A stretch of DNA of 64,000 bases. Source: a bacterium (GTDB taxonomy: Bacteria > Desulfobacterota > Binatia > DP-6). The translations under genes were made by a program, and so were the position numbers. Positions 1-12,790 of this stretch are shown piece after piece. The stretch covers positions 806,001 to 870,000 of the forward strand of contig JAHCID010000002.1 of the NCBI GenBank assembly GCA_026129405.1. The letters are read 5' to 3'. Under the pieces are notes generated by a model, which was not told the origin of the DNA, did not search any database, and saw only the letters and a list, made by a program, of their open reading frames with translations. How positions within the stretch are numbered: position 1 is the stretch's first letter; the number at the start of each line of letters is the position of its first letter.

Positions 1-1
1 C

Positions 2-151
2 GTCATCCCGGTCGCGGACCAGTTCTACGGCGAGCGGGCGGGACGGGTCGCGGATCCGTTCGGGCACCAGTGGATCGTGTCGACGCGCATCGAGGACGTG
101 TCCACCGACGAGATGCAGCGGCGCGCGACCGCGCTCTACGGGGACGGCTGA
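2..151 (+). CDS. VOC/glyoxalase family protein, C-terminal end only
   Basis: The last 49 codons of a gene that begins before the window, ending at TGA 149-151. The peptide contains ADPFGHQW followed by STRIEDVS and DEMQRRA, the usual ending of PhnB-like vicinal-oxygen-chelate proteins, where the DPFGH segment forms the last beta strand and metal-site region. The metal ligands and substrate cannot be judged from this piece. It converges on the ZIP transporter gene with a gap of 7 bases. Confidence 0.7.
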   Translation, partial: VIPVADQFYGERAGRVADPFGHQWIVSTRIEDVSTDEMQRRATALYGDG

Positions 152-158
152 CGCGTGC

Positions 159-896
159 TCAGTGCCCGAGCACGGCGCTCAGCGCCGCGATGACGGCGAC
201 GCCGCCGAGGAAGGGCGCGTAGACCAGCGCGTTCGGTCCCTTGCGATGGTGGTGCAGCTGCGGGATCAGGTCGGACGCGGCGATGTAGATGAACATGCCG
301 GCGGTCGTGCTCATGAACCACGCGATGCGGCTCTCCAGCGTGTGCTCGAGCGCGATGAAGGCCAGGGCGCCGAACACGGCCGTGATGCCGGAGGCCAGGT
401 TCAGGAAGAGCGCCTGCCGCAGAGTGAAGCCGCCGGCCACCAGGATCGTGAAGTCGGCCAGCTCCTGCGGGATCTCGTGGATCGCCACCGCGAGCGTGGT
501 GAGGAAGCCCAGCTCGGGGCTCACGGCGAAGCTCGCCGCGATGACGACGCCGTCGATGAAGTTGTGGAGTCCGTCGCCGATCAGGATGAGCCAGCGCGAC
601 GGCGCGGTGTGGATCTCCTCGTGCTCGTGGAAGCCGTGCAGGAGGCGCTCGAGGAGGAAGAAGCCGATCATCGCCGCCAGCGTCGCCACGAAGATCCGCC
701 CGTCCCCGCCGGCCTTCTCGACCGCCTCCGGCACGAGCTCGAGGAAGGTCGTCGCGAGCAGCACGCCGGCCGCGAAGCTGAGCAGGACCGTCTCGCTGCG
801 CTCCTTCGGCCGTGCCGTGACGAAGAACACGATGCCGACGAGCGCGATGGCGCTGACGGCGAGCGTGGCGAGGATGGCGAGGGCGGCCGGCGACAT
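159..896 (-). CDS. ZIP family divalent metal transporter
   Basis: 245 residues with about eight hydrophobic segments. Two family signatures are visible: HNFIDG in the fourth membrane segment and HEIPQE in the fifth, which in ZIP proteins form the binuclear metal site (usually zinc, iron or manganese). A short His/Glu loop (FHEHEE) lies between segments 3 and 4, as expected for the cytosolic metal-sensing loop. The ATG at 896 is preferred; a TTG at 914 would add six residues with no visible benefit. It is an inner-membrane uptake protein. The metal cannot be assigned from sequence, and no metal-regulatory gene sits beside it. Confidence 0.9.
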   Translation of the reverse strand: MSPAALAILATLAVSAIALVGIVFFVTARPKERSETVLLSFAAGVLLATTFLELVPEAVEKAGGDGRIFVATLAAMIGFFLLERLLHGFHEHEEIHTAPSRWLILIGDGLHNFIDGVVIAASFAVSPELGFLTTLAVAIHEIPQELADFTILVAGGFTLRQALFLNLASGITAVFGALAFIALEHTLESRIAWFMSTTAGMFIYIAASDLIPQLHHHRKGPNALVYAPFLGGVAVIAALSAVLGH

Positions 897-956
897 GAAC
901 GGGGCCGGGTTCAACTACACGACGGGAACGCTCGCGCAACCCGATCGCGTCTGGGC

Positions 957-1292
957 TCAGGCGGCCAGCTCGCGGAACACCGCGCGCGCGAAGCCGCCGC
1001 CCGCGCCGGTGCCCGTCACCTCGAGCCGGCAGCGGGGTGCGTCCTCGAGCAGGCGGAACGACAGGAACGGCCAGCGGTCGGCGAGGGCACGCGTGGCGTC
1101 GGCCAGCGCCGCGAGCGCTTGCACGTCGAGCCTCAGCACCAGCGCGATGCCGTCGCGGATCTCCTCGACCTGGGCCGGCGCGGCGCGCAGGAGGGAGCGC
1201 AGTGTCCGGGCCTCGTCACCGAGCGGCTCGCCGGCATGCGCGGCCGCGAAGCGACCGGGACGCACGGCGGGCAGATCGACGACGACGTTCAC
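957..1292 (-). CDS. Hypothetical protein, 111 residues
   Basis: An open frame from a GTG start, rich in Ala, Arg and Leu, with alternating hydrophobic stretches that could form an alpha/beta fold. No signal peptide, membrane helix or recognised motif was seen. It lies between the ZIP gene (same strand, 42 bases downstream) and the divergent thioredoxin-like gene, whose start is 47 bases away. It fills a gap that would otherwise be empty, which supports it being real, but the family is not recognised. Confidence 0.5.
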   Translation of the reverse strand: MNVVVDLPAVRPGRFAAAHAGEPLGDEARTLRSLLRAAPAQVEEIRDGIALVLRLDVQALAALADATRALADRWPFLSFRLLEDAPRCRLEVTGTGAGGGFARAVFRELAA

Positions 1293-1339
1293 GCGCCGGC
1301 CGGCTTGCGGGCGCCGGGCGCCGGCGCTAGCGAGAGGGC

Positions 1340-1897
1340 ATGGCGCTCACGGAGAACCAGGACGTCCCGCTCGGCAGTCCGTGCCCCGATTTCCGTTTGC
1401 CCACCGTCGACGGCGGAGTCGCGGCGCGCGACGACTTCCGCGACCGCCCCGTCCTCTGCGTCCTCTTCATCTGCAACCACTGTCCCTACGTGCAGGCGAT
1501 CGAGGACCGCGTGATCGCGCTCGCGGCGGAGTACGGGCCGCGCGGCGTCCAGCTCGTCGGCATCTGCTCGAACGATCCCGTCGCCTATCCCGACGACGCG
1601 CCGTCGCGCTTGCTCGCGCGCTGGACGGAGAAGGCCTACGGCTTCCCGTATCTGGTCGACGCGGAGCAAACCGTCGCGCGCGCGTTCGCCGCGGTGTGCA
1701 CACCCGACATCTACGTGTACGGGCCCGAGCGCCGTCTCGCCTACCACGGTCGCCTCGACGACAACTGGAAGGAGCCGGACAAGGTCGCGCGCCGCGAGCT
1801 CGCGGCGGCGTTCGAGGCGTTGCTGGCGGGCGGTGCGCCGCCGACGCCGCAGATCCCGTCGATGGGGTGCTCGATCAAGTGGCGCAAGGCGTCGTAG
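1340..1897 (+). CDS. Thioredoxin family (AhpC/TSA-like) protein
   Basis: 185 residues of thioredoxin fold. It opens with the peroxiredoxin-like CPDFRLP and carries the redox site CNHC at residues 45-48 in the context FICNHCPYV, typical of a widespread cytoplasmic family of thioredoxin-domain proteins annotated as redoxin or AhpC/TSA. It closes with PSMGCSIKWR, the tail characteristic of that family, where the extra Cys may take part in chemistry. The ATG is 47 bases from the divergent hypothetical gene. It is probably a thiol-disulfide oxidoreductase or peroxidase of unknown partner. Confidence 0.88.
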   Translation: MALTENQDVPLGSPCPDFRLPTVDGGVAARDDFRDRPVLCVLFICNHCPYVQAIEDRVIALAAEYGPRGVQLVGICSNDPVAYPDDAPSRLLARWTEKAYGFPYLVDAEQTVARAFAAVCTPDIYVYGPERRLAYHGRLDDNWKEPDKVARRELAAAFEALLAGGAPPTPQIPSMGCSIKWRKAS

Positions 1898-1915
1898 TCG
1901 CCGGGCGCCACGCGA

Positions 1916-2278
1916 TCACGAGTAGCGGCGTCGCCGCTCGTCGGCTTCCTGCTCGCTCTTGCAGGCGATGCAGAGCGTGGTGACCGGCCGCGCCTTCAGG
2001 CGGGCGAAGCCGATCTCGGCGCCGCACTCCTCGCACTTGCCGTAGGTGCCGTCGTCGATGCGGCCCAGCGCTTCGTCGATCTTCGAGATCAGCTTGCGCT
2101 CGCGGTCGCGGATGCGGAGCACCAGGTTGCGGTTGCCCTCGAGAAGGGCGCGATCCGTGGGGTCGGGGAAATGCTCGCGCTCCGACATCCCCGAGGCCGT
2201 GCGTCCTGCTTCTCCGAGCAGCTCCTGCTTCCGTTCGTGTAGGAGCCGTTGCAACGTGCTAAGTTCCCGCTGTCTCAT
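1916..2278 (-). CDS. dksA: DksA/TraR family zinc-finger transcription factor
   Basis: 120 residues from the ATG at 2278; a longer frame to 2317 adds a segment unlike the family. The N-terminal half is a helical coiled coil with charged residues. The C-terminal half has a four-Cys zinc finger, CEEC then CIAC, separated by the GFARLKARPVTT segment typical of DksA. Family members insert the coiled coil into the RNA polymerase secondary channel and act with ppGpp on promoters such as those of rRNA. It sits tail to tail with the thioredoxin-like gene (gap 18 bases) and head to head with larC. Confidence 0.88.
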   Translation of the reverse strand: MRQRELSTLQRLLHERKQELLGEAGRTASGMSEREHFPDPTDRALLEGNRNLVLRIRDRERKLISKIDEALGRIDDGTYGKCEECGAEIGFARLKARPVTTLCIACKSEQEADERRRRYS

Positions 2279-2354
2279 GCAACCCTGTCCCGGATGAGAA
2301 TCGGGCGACCCTACCACCCGTCAATCAGACCTGCAACGACGAACGACCCCTCGG

Positions 2355-3548
2355 ATGCGCGTCGCCTACCTCGATGCCTTCTCCGGAATCGCCGGAGACA
2401 TGACGGTCGGAGCGCTGCTCGACCTCGGCATGCCGATCGACGCCGTGCGGGATGCCATCCGCGCCCTCGGGCTCCGCGACGTGGAGGTGTGGAGCGAGCG
2501 CACCGAGCGCGCCGGCGTCGCGGCGACGAAGTTCCAGGTGCGCGTGCACGGCGAGCATCCCGACGACCCGCACGCACACCGCCATGCGCACGGCCATCGT
2601 GCCTGGGCGGAGATCCGCACGTTGCTCGGCGCGGGCGGTCTCGCTCCCGCCGTGCGCGATCGTGCCCTCGCGATCTTCGCCCGGCTCGCCGAAGCCGAGG
2701 GGCGCGTGCACGGCGTGCCCACCGACGCCGTCCACTTCCACGAGGTCGGGGCGCTCGACGCGATCGTCGACGTGGTGGGCGCTGCGCTCGGCTTCGTGCA
2801 CCTCGGCGTCGACGTCGTGCACGCCGCGCCGCTGCCGCTCGGGCGCGGCTTCGTCCGCACGTCGCACGGCCGCCTGCCGCTGCCGGGGCCGGCGGTCACC
2901 GAGCTGGTGCGCGGGCGTGCCGTGGTGCTCGACGAGGCCACGACCGAGCTGGTGACGCCGACCGGTGCCGCCATCGTCGCGGCGCTCGCGACCCCGGCGC
3001 CGCTTCCGCGCCTGCGGCTCGACGGCGTCGGCTACGGTGCGGGCGACCGCGTCCTCGCCGACCGGCCGAACCTGCTGCGCATCCTCGTCGGCACGCCGCT
3101 CGAGGCCGCGGCCGGCGACGAGGTGGTCGTGCTCGAAGCGACGATCGACGACATGAGCCCGCAGCTCTACGAGCACGTGCTCGAGCGCCTGCTCGCGGCG
3201 GGCGCCCGCGACGCGTTCCTCGTCCCCACCCTGATGAAGAAGAGCCGGCCGGGAACCACGCTGCGCGTGCTCGCCGAGCCGGCGGATCGCGATCGGCTGG
3301 CGACGATCGTCTTCGCGGAGACGTCGACGATCGGGCTGCGCTTCGCGACCTGGCAGCGGCTCGTGCTGCCGCGCGAGGAGCGCACCGTCGCGACGCCGTG
3401 GGGCGGCGTGCGGGTGAAGATCGCCGTCGCACCCGACGGCACGCGCAACGTCGCCCCGGAGTTCGACGACTGCCGCCGCCTGGCGCTGGCCGCGGGCGTA
3501 CCGCTCAAGACGGTGCACCAGGCCGCGCTCGCGGCCGCGCTGGCATGA
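2355..3548 (+). CDS. larC: Nickel-pincer cofactor biosynthesis protein LarC
   Basis: 397 residues matching the LarC family: the N-terminal FSGIAGDM motif, FHEVGALD and IVDVVG in the middle, TTELVTPTGAA, ATIDDM and MKKSRPGTTL near the C-terminus. LarC inserts nickel into pyridinium-3,5-bisthiocarboxylic acid mononucleotide to finish the nickel-pincer cofactor of lactate racemase-type enzymes. A His-rich stretch (HPDDPHAHRHAHGH) near residues 68-81 could hold nickel; similar loops are known in the family. No larB, larE or larA is nearby, so the gene is separated from its usual partners. Its 3' end overlaps the convergent membrane-protein gene by 44 bases. Confidence 0.93.
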   Translation: MRVAYLDAFSGIAGDMTVGALLDLGMPIDAVRDAIRALGLRDVEVWSERTERAGVAATKFQVRVHGEHPDDPHAHRHAHGHRAWAEIRTLLGAGGLAPAVRDRALAIFARLAEAEGRVHGVPTDAVHFHEVGALDAIVDVVGAALGFVHLGVDVVHAAPLPLGRGFVRTSHGRLPLPGPAVTELVRGRAVVLDEATTELVTPTGAAIVAALATPAPLPRLRLDGVGYGAGDRVLADRPNLLRILVGTPLEAAAGDEVVVLEATIDDMSPQLYEHVLERLLAAGARDAFLVPTLMKKSRPGTTLRVLAEPADRDRLATIVFAETSTIGLRFATWQRLVLPREERTVATPWGGVRVKIAVAPDGTRNVAPEFDDCRRLALAAGVPLKTVHQAALAAALA

Positions 3549-5289
3549 TCGGCGGGAAGCCCAGAACCTCGATCAGATCCGCGCCGTCGGGCGCGCGCCG
3601 CGGATCGACGAACCAGTCGAGCAACGCCCGCCCGCCGTGCCAGGAGCGCACGACCCGCCGGCCGCCGAGCGGGGGGCGGCGTCCGCCGGACGGCCACAGC
3701 ACGAACACGCGCCGGCCCTGCGCGAGATAGGCCTCCGCCGTCCGGCGCCCGGTGCTGCCGAGCGCCTGCAGCTCGCCGAAGTAGTGGGCCTCGGCGTGCG
3801 TGTAGTGGGTGATGTTCTCGGCCGGACGCCCGAGCGCGGGCGTGGTCAGCACGAGCGCGCCCGCGGGGACGAGCGTCTCGATCGCCGTCCGCGCCCGCGT
3901 CACCTGCGCGCGCTGGAAGGCGTCGCGTTCCCCGCTGCCGCTCGCCGCCCGCGCCACGCCGACGCCCGCGAGCACGAGCGCCGGCGCGAAGGCGGCGAGT
4001 GGCGCCGCGCCCGGCGCGACCAGGCCGACCACGCCGGCGAGTCCGAGGCCCGCGGCGACCGCGTACTCGACGGGGCGCGTCCGGTCCGGGTCGTTGCGCG
4101 GCAGCACGCGCGGGGCAGCGGCGACGACGGCGACCGACAGCACCGCCGCCAGCGCACGCCGTGGCCGCGTCCACCCCGGCGTCGCGAGCCAGTGCGCCCA
4201 CCGCGTCACGCCGACCGCCGCGAAGAGCAGCAGGCAGAGCACGACGCCGACGAGATAGCGCGCGTCGCCGTGCCCCCAGCAGCTGTAGAAGAGGAAGGCG
4301 AACGCCGCGTAGGGCACCAGCGCCAGGACGGCCGGGCGCCGCGCGCGCAGCGCCCACACGAGGGCCCCCGCCGCCGGCAGCAGCAGCGCGCCGAACGCGC
4401 GCAGCAGATAGTCGGCGTGCAGCGGCAGCGTGTCCGCGAGGTGGGACAGGCGGAAGCCGCCGCCCGACACCATGCCGCTCGCGAGCGCGAACGCCTGGGG
4501 CGCCGCGGAGAGCACGTGCCGGAACTCGCTGCCCTGCGTGAACGCGAACGGATGGCCCTGCGTCACCGTGTTGTACGCGAACAGCGGCAGCGCGCCCGCG
4601 AGGAAGGCCGTGCTCGCGGCGGCGACCCGACCCGGCCGGGGCCGCGCGCGCCAGGACGCCGCCCCGGTCGCGAGACCCCACAGCGCGGCGTCGGGTCGGA
4701 TGGTCGCCGCGAGCCCGAGCGCGAGGCCGCTCGCCGCGAGGCCGCCGCCCAGGCCCGCGAGGACGCCGCCGAGCGCCAGCAGGTGCGCCGGCAGGTCGCG
4801 GGCCACGGTCAGCCCCCAGTAGTGCACCTCGGCGGGGACGAGCAGCAGCAGCCAGACGACGGCGGCGCCGGCGGCGAGCCCGGCGTCCATGCGTCGCGCC
4901 AGCGCGAACAGCACGAGCGGCAGCACGCAGTAGAGGACGGGGTTCAGCGCATGCCGCCCGATCTCGCCGCCGAGGAGGCCGGCGGCCGCGAGCAGCGCCG
5001 GGTAGCCGGGCGGATAACGCGTGTAGAGGCGGCCGTCGTTCCAGATGTACGTCTGGTAGTAGGCGTCGGCCGGCGTCGCCGGCAGCGTGCCGCCCGCGAG
5101 CAGGGCGAGCGCGCTCGGGTCGTGGAAGACGCGCCCGTGTGCGAGGTCGCCGGCGAAGGTGAGGAACGCGAACTGATCGCTCGCGAGGTACCAGGTGGTG
5201 CGCCGCTCGAGCCCGCGCGCCGCCACGGCGAGGGCGACCGCCACGAGAGCCGCGGCGAGAGCGACGGCGAGGCGAGACGAGCGCACCAT
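3505..5289 (-). CDS. Multi-spanning membrane protein, probably GT-C glycosyltransferase-like
   Basis: 594 residues with one N-terminal and roughly ten further hydrophobic segments. The first loop after helix 1 contains SDQFAFLTFAGDL and later TRYPPGYP, which resembles the acidic loop and PPG-type motifs of GT39/GT-C polyprenyl-phosphate-sugar glycosyltransferases and other uncharacterised mannosyltransferase-like proteins. A soluble C-terminal part of about 120 residues follows the last helices. The exact family is not recognised and enzymatic activity is inference. The gene starts 14 bases after a strong hairpin and ends inside larC on the opposite strand. Confidence 0.75.
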   Translation of the reverse strand: MVRSSRLAVALAAALVAVALAVAARGLERRTTWYLASDQFAFLTFAGDLAHGRVFHDPSALALLAGGTLPATPADAYYQTYIWNDGRLYTRYPPGYPALLAAAGLLGGEIGRHALNPVLYCVLPLVLFALARRMDAGLAAGAAVVWLLLLVPAEVHYWGLTVARDLPAHLLALGGVLAGLGGGLAASGLALGLAATIRPDAALWGLATGAASWRARPRPGRVAAASTAFLAGALPLFAYNTVTQGHPFAFTQGSEFRHVLSAAPQAFALASGMVSGGGFRLSHLADTLPLHADYLLRAFGALLLPAAGALVWALRARRPAVLALVPYAAFAFLFYSCWGHGDARYLVGVVLCLLLFAAVGVTRWAHWLATPGWTRPRRALAAVLSVAVVAAAPRVLPRNDPDRTRPVEYAVAAGLGLAGVVGLVAPGAAPLAAFAPALVLAGVGVARAASGSGERDAFQRAQVTRARTAIETLVPAGALVLTTPALGRPAENITHYTHAEAHYFGELQALGSTGRRTAEAYLAQGRRVFVLWPSGGRRPPLGGRRVVRSWHGGRALLDWFVDPRRAPDGADLIEVLGFPPIMPARPRARPGAPS

Positions 5290-5302
5290 GGGCCTCTATG
5301 CA

Positions 5303-5339
5303 CGACGCCCCCGGGAGGCGGAACCTCCCGGGGGCGTCG
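5303..5339. terminator. Perfect 16-bp GC-rich hairpin, likely terminator
   Basis: Left arm 5303-5318 and right arm 5324-5339 are exact reverse complements around a 5-base loop (CGGAA). It lies 42 bases past the stop of the poly-Thr protein gene and just before the start of the next gene on the same strand. The simplest reading is a terminator separating the two. No T-tract is evident on the minus strand. Confidence 0.7.
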
Positions 5340-5381
5340 GGGATTGGGCGGGCCGGGCGAACCCGGCCCAGGCGAGCGGGC

Positions 5382-6155
5382 CTATTCGAGCAGGTCCGCG
5401 GGTGTGACGAGGAAGGCCCGGCTCGGCGATCCGTACATCGTGGTCGTCGTGGTCGAGCTGGTGGTGGTCGTGGTCGGCACGATCGTCGTCGTGGTGGTCG
5501 TGGTCGTAGTGGTCGTCGTCGGCGTCGGGCCGTTCGGGCAGAAGCCCTCGGTGAGCGGCTTGTTCACCTTGAACAGCTTGGTGCCGACGTTCTTCACCGT
5601 GCCGTCGGGGCCGAACTTCATGTGGTAGCGATCGCCCGTCGAGGTGTTGCCGACGCCGAGCTTCAGGGCGACGCAGCCCTCGGTGCCGGGGTTCGGGGGC
5701 ACGATCGACACCGGGCCGTTCTTGCCGATGACGAGGGCCTTGATCGAGAACATGCCGTTGGGGCTGCGCTTGACGACGACGAGCTTCACGGCGCCCTGGT
5801 CGCCGCGCGGGTCACGATACTTGAAGCCCGTCGTGCCGCTCGGAGTCCAGAAGGACTTGCCCGTGGTGCTGATGCCCTGGTTCAGGACGAAGGACTGGTT
5901 CGCCGAGGATGCCCCGTCGACGAAGATGGTCAGGATGGCGCCGCCGGCACTGCCCGACAGGGTCGGGTTGCCGACGATCGTGTTGATGCTGCCCTTCTCC
6001 TTGGCGACGCTGCTGACCTTGCGTTTGGTGGCCGCACCTGGGTCCTTCACGACCAGGGATCGACCCAGAATGGTCTGATCCGCCGTGAAGGCGACGCCGC
6101 CCAGCACGAACAACAGTGCTGTGGAAAAGGAAAGGTACCTCCCGAGCTTCTTCAT
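5382..6155 (-). CDS. Secreted protein with poly-threonine tail region
   Basis: 257 residues. A clear signal peptide (MKKLGRYLSF then a hydrophobic core to about residue 25) precedes a mostly beta-strand domain of about 190 residues with two spaced Cys (EGCVALK and EGFCPNG). Then comes a run of about 27 residues that is almost all Thr with a few Ser, Ile, Val and Pro, and a short tail. Such Thr runs are likely O-glycosylated or extended linkers. A strong Shine-Dalgarno, AAGGAGG, sits just upstream of the ATG. The domain is not recognised. Confidence 0.8.
   Translation of the reverse strand: MKKLGRYLSFSTALLFVLGGVAFTADQTILGRSLVVKDPGAATKRKVSSVAKEKGSINTIVGNPTLSGSAGGAILTIFVDGASSANQSFVLNQGISTTGKSFWTPSGTTGFKYRDPRGDQGAVKLVVVKRSPNGMFSIKALVIGKNGPVSIVPPNPGTEGCVALKLGVGNTSTGDRYHMKFGPDGTVKNVGTKLFKVNKPLTEGFCPNGPTPTTTTTTTTTTTTIVPTTTTTSSTTTTTMYGSPSRAFLVTPADLLE
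5439..5524 (-). repeat. Low-complexity ACN-codon repeat encoding the Thr-rich tract
   Basis: On the plus strand the segment is dominated by GTGGTCGTC-type triplets; read on the minus strand these are ACN threonine codons in the secreted protein gene. Synonymous codons are mixed, so it is not a pure microsatellite. Length change by slippage is plausible. Confidence 0.75.
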
Positions 6156-6287
6156 TCCCGACCTCCTTGCGAGCGATGCGCGTGGCGACTACCGGTGGGC
6201 CGAAACAGGCGCTGTCGTGGGTATCGCCGCATCCGCCGTGCTGTCAAGGAAATTGGCAGGGAATTCGCGGTCCTGGAAGTGAAAATC

Positions 6288-9503
<3,216 letters not shown>

Positions 9504-9552
9504 GCGCGGGTGATGCCGGCCCTGTCCGCGCTTGTCAACTCGATGATTCGCC

Positions 9553-10944
9553 GTGGTTGACAAGGGGCGCAAGTCCGCGGTCCGCACCGCGTTCGTCTGC
9601 CAGCAGTGCGGTCACGCCTCGCCGCGCTGGCTCGGGCAGTGCCCCGGTTGCCAAGCCTGGAACACGCTCGTCGAGGAGGCGCTGCCGGACGCGCGCCCGC
9701 GCAGCTCCCACGCCGCGACGCGCCCGGCGGCCGCCGACGGACCACGCCCGCTCGCCAGCGTCACCGCGGGCGACGCGATCCGCCGCTCGACGGGTCTCGC
9801 CGAGCTCGACCGCGTCCTCGGCGGCGGGCTGGTCGCCGGCTCGCTCGTGCTGCTCGGCGGCGATCCCGGCATCGGCAAGTCGACGCTGACGCTGCAGGCG
9901 CTGTCGAATCTCGCCGCGCAGGGGCAGCCGGTGCTGTACGTCGCGGGCGAGGAGTCGCCCGAGCAGGTGCGGCTGCGCGCGGATCGACTCGGGCTCGCCG
10001 ACGCCGGCGTCCTCATCCTGCCCGAGACGGGCGCCGAGGCCGTCGTCGAGCAGATGGAGCGCCTGCGCCCGGTCGCCGTCGTCATCGACTCCATCCAGAC
10101 GCTGCACACGGCGGCGCTCGGCTCGGCGCCGGGCAGCGTCGGGCAGGTGCGCGAGTCGGCGGCGCTGGTGGCGACGCAGGCGAAGGCGAGCGGCACCGCG
10201 TGCATCCTGATCGGCCACGTCACCAAGGAGGGCTCGCTCGCCGGCCCGCGCGTGCTCGAGCACCTCGTCGACACCGTCTGCTACTTCGAGGGCGACGGCG
10301 CCCACGCGCTGCGCGTGCTGCGCGCGGTGAAGAACCGCTTCGGCTCGACCAACGAGGTCGGCGTCTTCGAGATGGGCGAGGGTGGGCTGTCCGAGGTGCA
10401 GAACCCGTCGGCGGCGTTCCTGGCCGAGCGACCGGTCGACGCGCCGGGCTCGGCGGTGCTGGCGACGCTCGAGGGGACGCGGCCGATGCTGGTCGAGATC
10501 CAGGCGCTGGTCTCGCGCTCGGGGCTCGCCATGCCGCGGCGGACGGCGATCGGGCTCGACCCCGGCCGCGTCGCCCTCCTCATCGCCGTGCTGGAGAAGC
10601 GCATGCGCGTGCAGCTGCACGACCAGGACGTGTTCCTGAACGTCGCGGGTGGGCTGCGTGTCGACGAGCCGGCGGCCGATCTCGCCGTCGTCGCCGCGGT
10701 GGCGTCGAGCGCGCGCGGCCGGCCCTTGCCGAGCGACGTCGTCGTCTGGGGCGAGGTCGGGCTGACGGGCGAGGTGCGCTCGGCGGCGCGCGCCGAGATC
10801 CGCGTGCGCGAGGCGGCGCGTCAGGGCTTCCGCACGTGCATCCTGCCGGCGGGCAACGCGCGCGGCCTGGCCGCGCCGGCGGGGACGCGCCTCCGCGGCG
10901 TCGCCGCGCTCGACCAGCTGTTCGACGCCCTGGAGCTCGCGTGA
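9553..10944 (+). CDS. radA: DNA repair protein RadA
   Basis: 463 residues from a GTG. Domains in order: an N-terminal zinc finger (Cys16, 19, 30, 33), a RecA-like ATPase with Walker A GDPGIGKST (Lys109), the RadA-specific KNRFGSTNEVG motif near residue 261, and a C-terminal Lon-like domain. RadA is a helicase acting on branched recombination intermediates and promotes RecA-driven strand exchange. Its stop overlaps the GTG of the following permease gene (GTGA), an unusual partner. Confidence 0.96.
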   Translation: MVDKGRKSAVRTAFVCQQCGHASPRWLGQCPGCQAWNTLVEEALPDARPRSSHAATRPAAADGPRPLASVTAGDAIRRSTGLAELDRVLGGGLVAGSLVLLGGDPGIGKSTLTLQALSNLAAQGQPVLYVAGEESPEQVRLRADRLGLADAGVLILPETGAEAVVEQMERLRPVAVVIDSIQTLHTAALGSAPGSVGQVRESAALVATQAKASGTACILIGHVTKEGSLAGPRVLEHLVDTVCYFEGDGAHALRVLRAVKNRFGSTNEVGVFEMGEGGLSEVQNPSAAFLAERPVDAPGSAVLATLEGTRPMLVEIQALVSRSGLAMPRRTAIGLDPGRVALLIAVLEKRMRVQLHDQDVFLNVAGGLRVDEPAADLAVVAAVASSARGRPLPSDVVVWGEVGLTGEVRSAARAEIRVREAARQGFRTCILPAGNARGLAAPAGTRLRGVAALDQLFDALELA

Positions 10945-12790
10945 CGCCGATCGTCCTGGTGCTCCTGAACCTCGGGCTCGTCGGCCTCTTCGCCTGGATG
11001 GCGCGGCAGCAGGGCCTGCTCGGCTACGCGCGCGGCGGCCGCTGGTACCTCACCTGGTTCGCGATCGGGCTGATCACGCTGATGGACGAGCTGACGTCCA
11101 TCTTCTACGCGCCGGCCGAGGCGCACCGCTTCATCGGCCACCAGGCGATCTTCTTCATCGCGGCGACGTCGCTCCTCATGCGCGTGCTGTCGAGCCGGAT
11201 GGTCGAGATCGCCGAGATACTCGAGCACAACAAGATCTTCGGCGGCGGCGTCTACTCGTTCTCGTATCTGGTCCTGGGGCCGGTCGCGTCGTTCGTGGCC
11301 GTGGCCTCGATCATGGTGACGTACATCCTCACCGCCTGCATCTCGAGCGTCAGCGCGGTGAACCAGAGCGACGCGTTCTGGGACATGCCCGATCGGGTCG
11401 AGCAGGTGCTGGTGCTCGCCGTCATCTGGAGCATCGCCGGCCTGAACATCCTCGGCATCCGCGAGAGCGCGCGCGTGACCTTCGCGATCTTCAGCGTGGC
11501 GGCCGTCGCGCTGCTGAACCTCATCGCGCTCGGCTTCCTGAACCTCGATCCGTCGGCGCCCGGGGTGATGCTCGGCAGCGCCACCGACGTGGTCTCGACC
11601 ATCACCGAGGGCGGCGTGGCGCACGCGATCTCGGTGCTCACGATCGGCGTCGCGAGCTGCGTGCTGGCGTACTCGGGCATCGAGTCCGTGATCCAGACGG
11701 CGGGGTTCGTCTCGGGCTGGCGCGAGATCCGCAAGGCGTACTGGTTCCTCGCCCTGACCGTGGGCATCGTGACACCGATCATCTCGGCGCTCGCGCTGTC
11801 GGCACCCATCGACTTCGACGCGCACGAGGCGGATCTCATCCCGCACTTCGCGACGGTCGTCGGCAACGTCCCCTTCGGCGTCGCCATCGGCCTCATCGGC
11901 AGCGTCATCCTGATCATGGCGGTGAACACCGCCTTCGTCGCCTCGGCCGAGCTGCTCGAGCGGGTGGCCCATCGATATCGCGCCGACTGGCTGGCGGCGA
12001 CGAACCGGCGCGCGTCGCTCTACCGCATCCACGTCCTGAACGCGTCGCTCTACACCGCCGTCATCCTGCTCACGGCGGGGTCGCAGAAGCTGCTCGCCGA
12101 GATGTACGCGGTGGGCCTGCTGGCGAGCTTCTGCATCAGCATCGGCTGCCTCATCATCTACCGTTTCTTCCGCGGGACGAAGGACATCCTCGAGTACTAC
12201 ACGTCGCGCACGGTGACGGTGCTGCTCGAGGCGCTGCTGGTCGCCTGCTTCGTCTATCTCGCCTCGCACCGCCCGTACGGTACCGGGCTGTGGGCGAGCG
12301 TGGTCGGCGTCTTCATCCTGGCCGGCATCCCGCTCTCGCGTCGCTTCGGGCCCGAGGTGAAGGAGAAGCGGCGCAGCGACTATCCGATGGAGATGATCCT
12401 GGCGCTCGGCGAGCACGACGGGCCGCTCGACGTCTGCTTCCGCCGGCCCGGCGAAGCCGACTGCGCCGTCGTCCCCGGACGCGTGTACGTGACCTTCTTC
12501 GACACCCGCCAGTCGATTCCCGACAAGCTGTCGCCCAACCACTACCGCTTCCCGATCCAGAGCGGCGGCGTCTCGGCGAGCATCGACTCGGTGCTCGAGC
12601 TCCTCGACGAGGAGCTCGGCGGGCGCGAGCTCACGATCCGCTTCGGGTGGCCGACGTCGTCGTGGATCGACCGCATGGCCACCGGCGTCTTCGTCGCCAA
12701 CCTCATGCGCATGCCGCTGCGCTATCCGCGGCTGCACTTCGCCATGGAATCGCGAGGCCAACCCGCGACCACGGACGGCGAAGACGCGGC

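Noticed and set aside
5439-5524. Short triplet repeats considered as a CRISPR or regulatory array
   Set aside because: They are in-frame threonine codons inside a secreted protein gene; no repeat-spacer structure.
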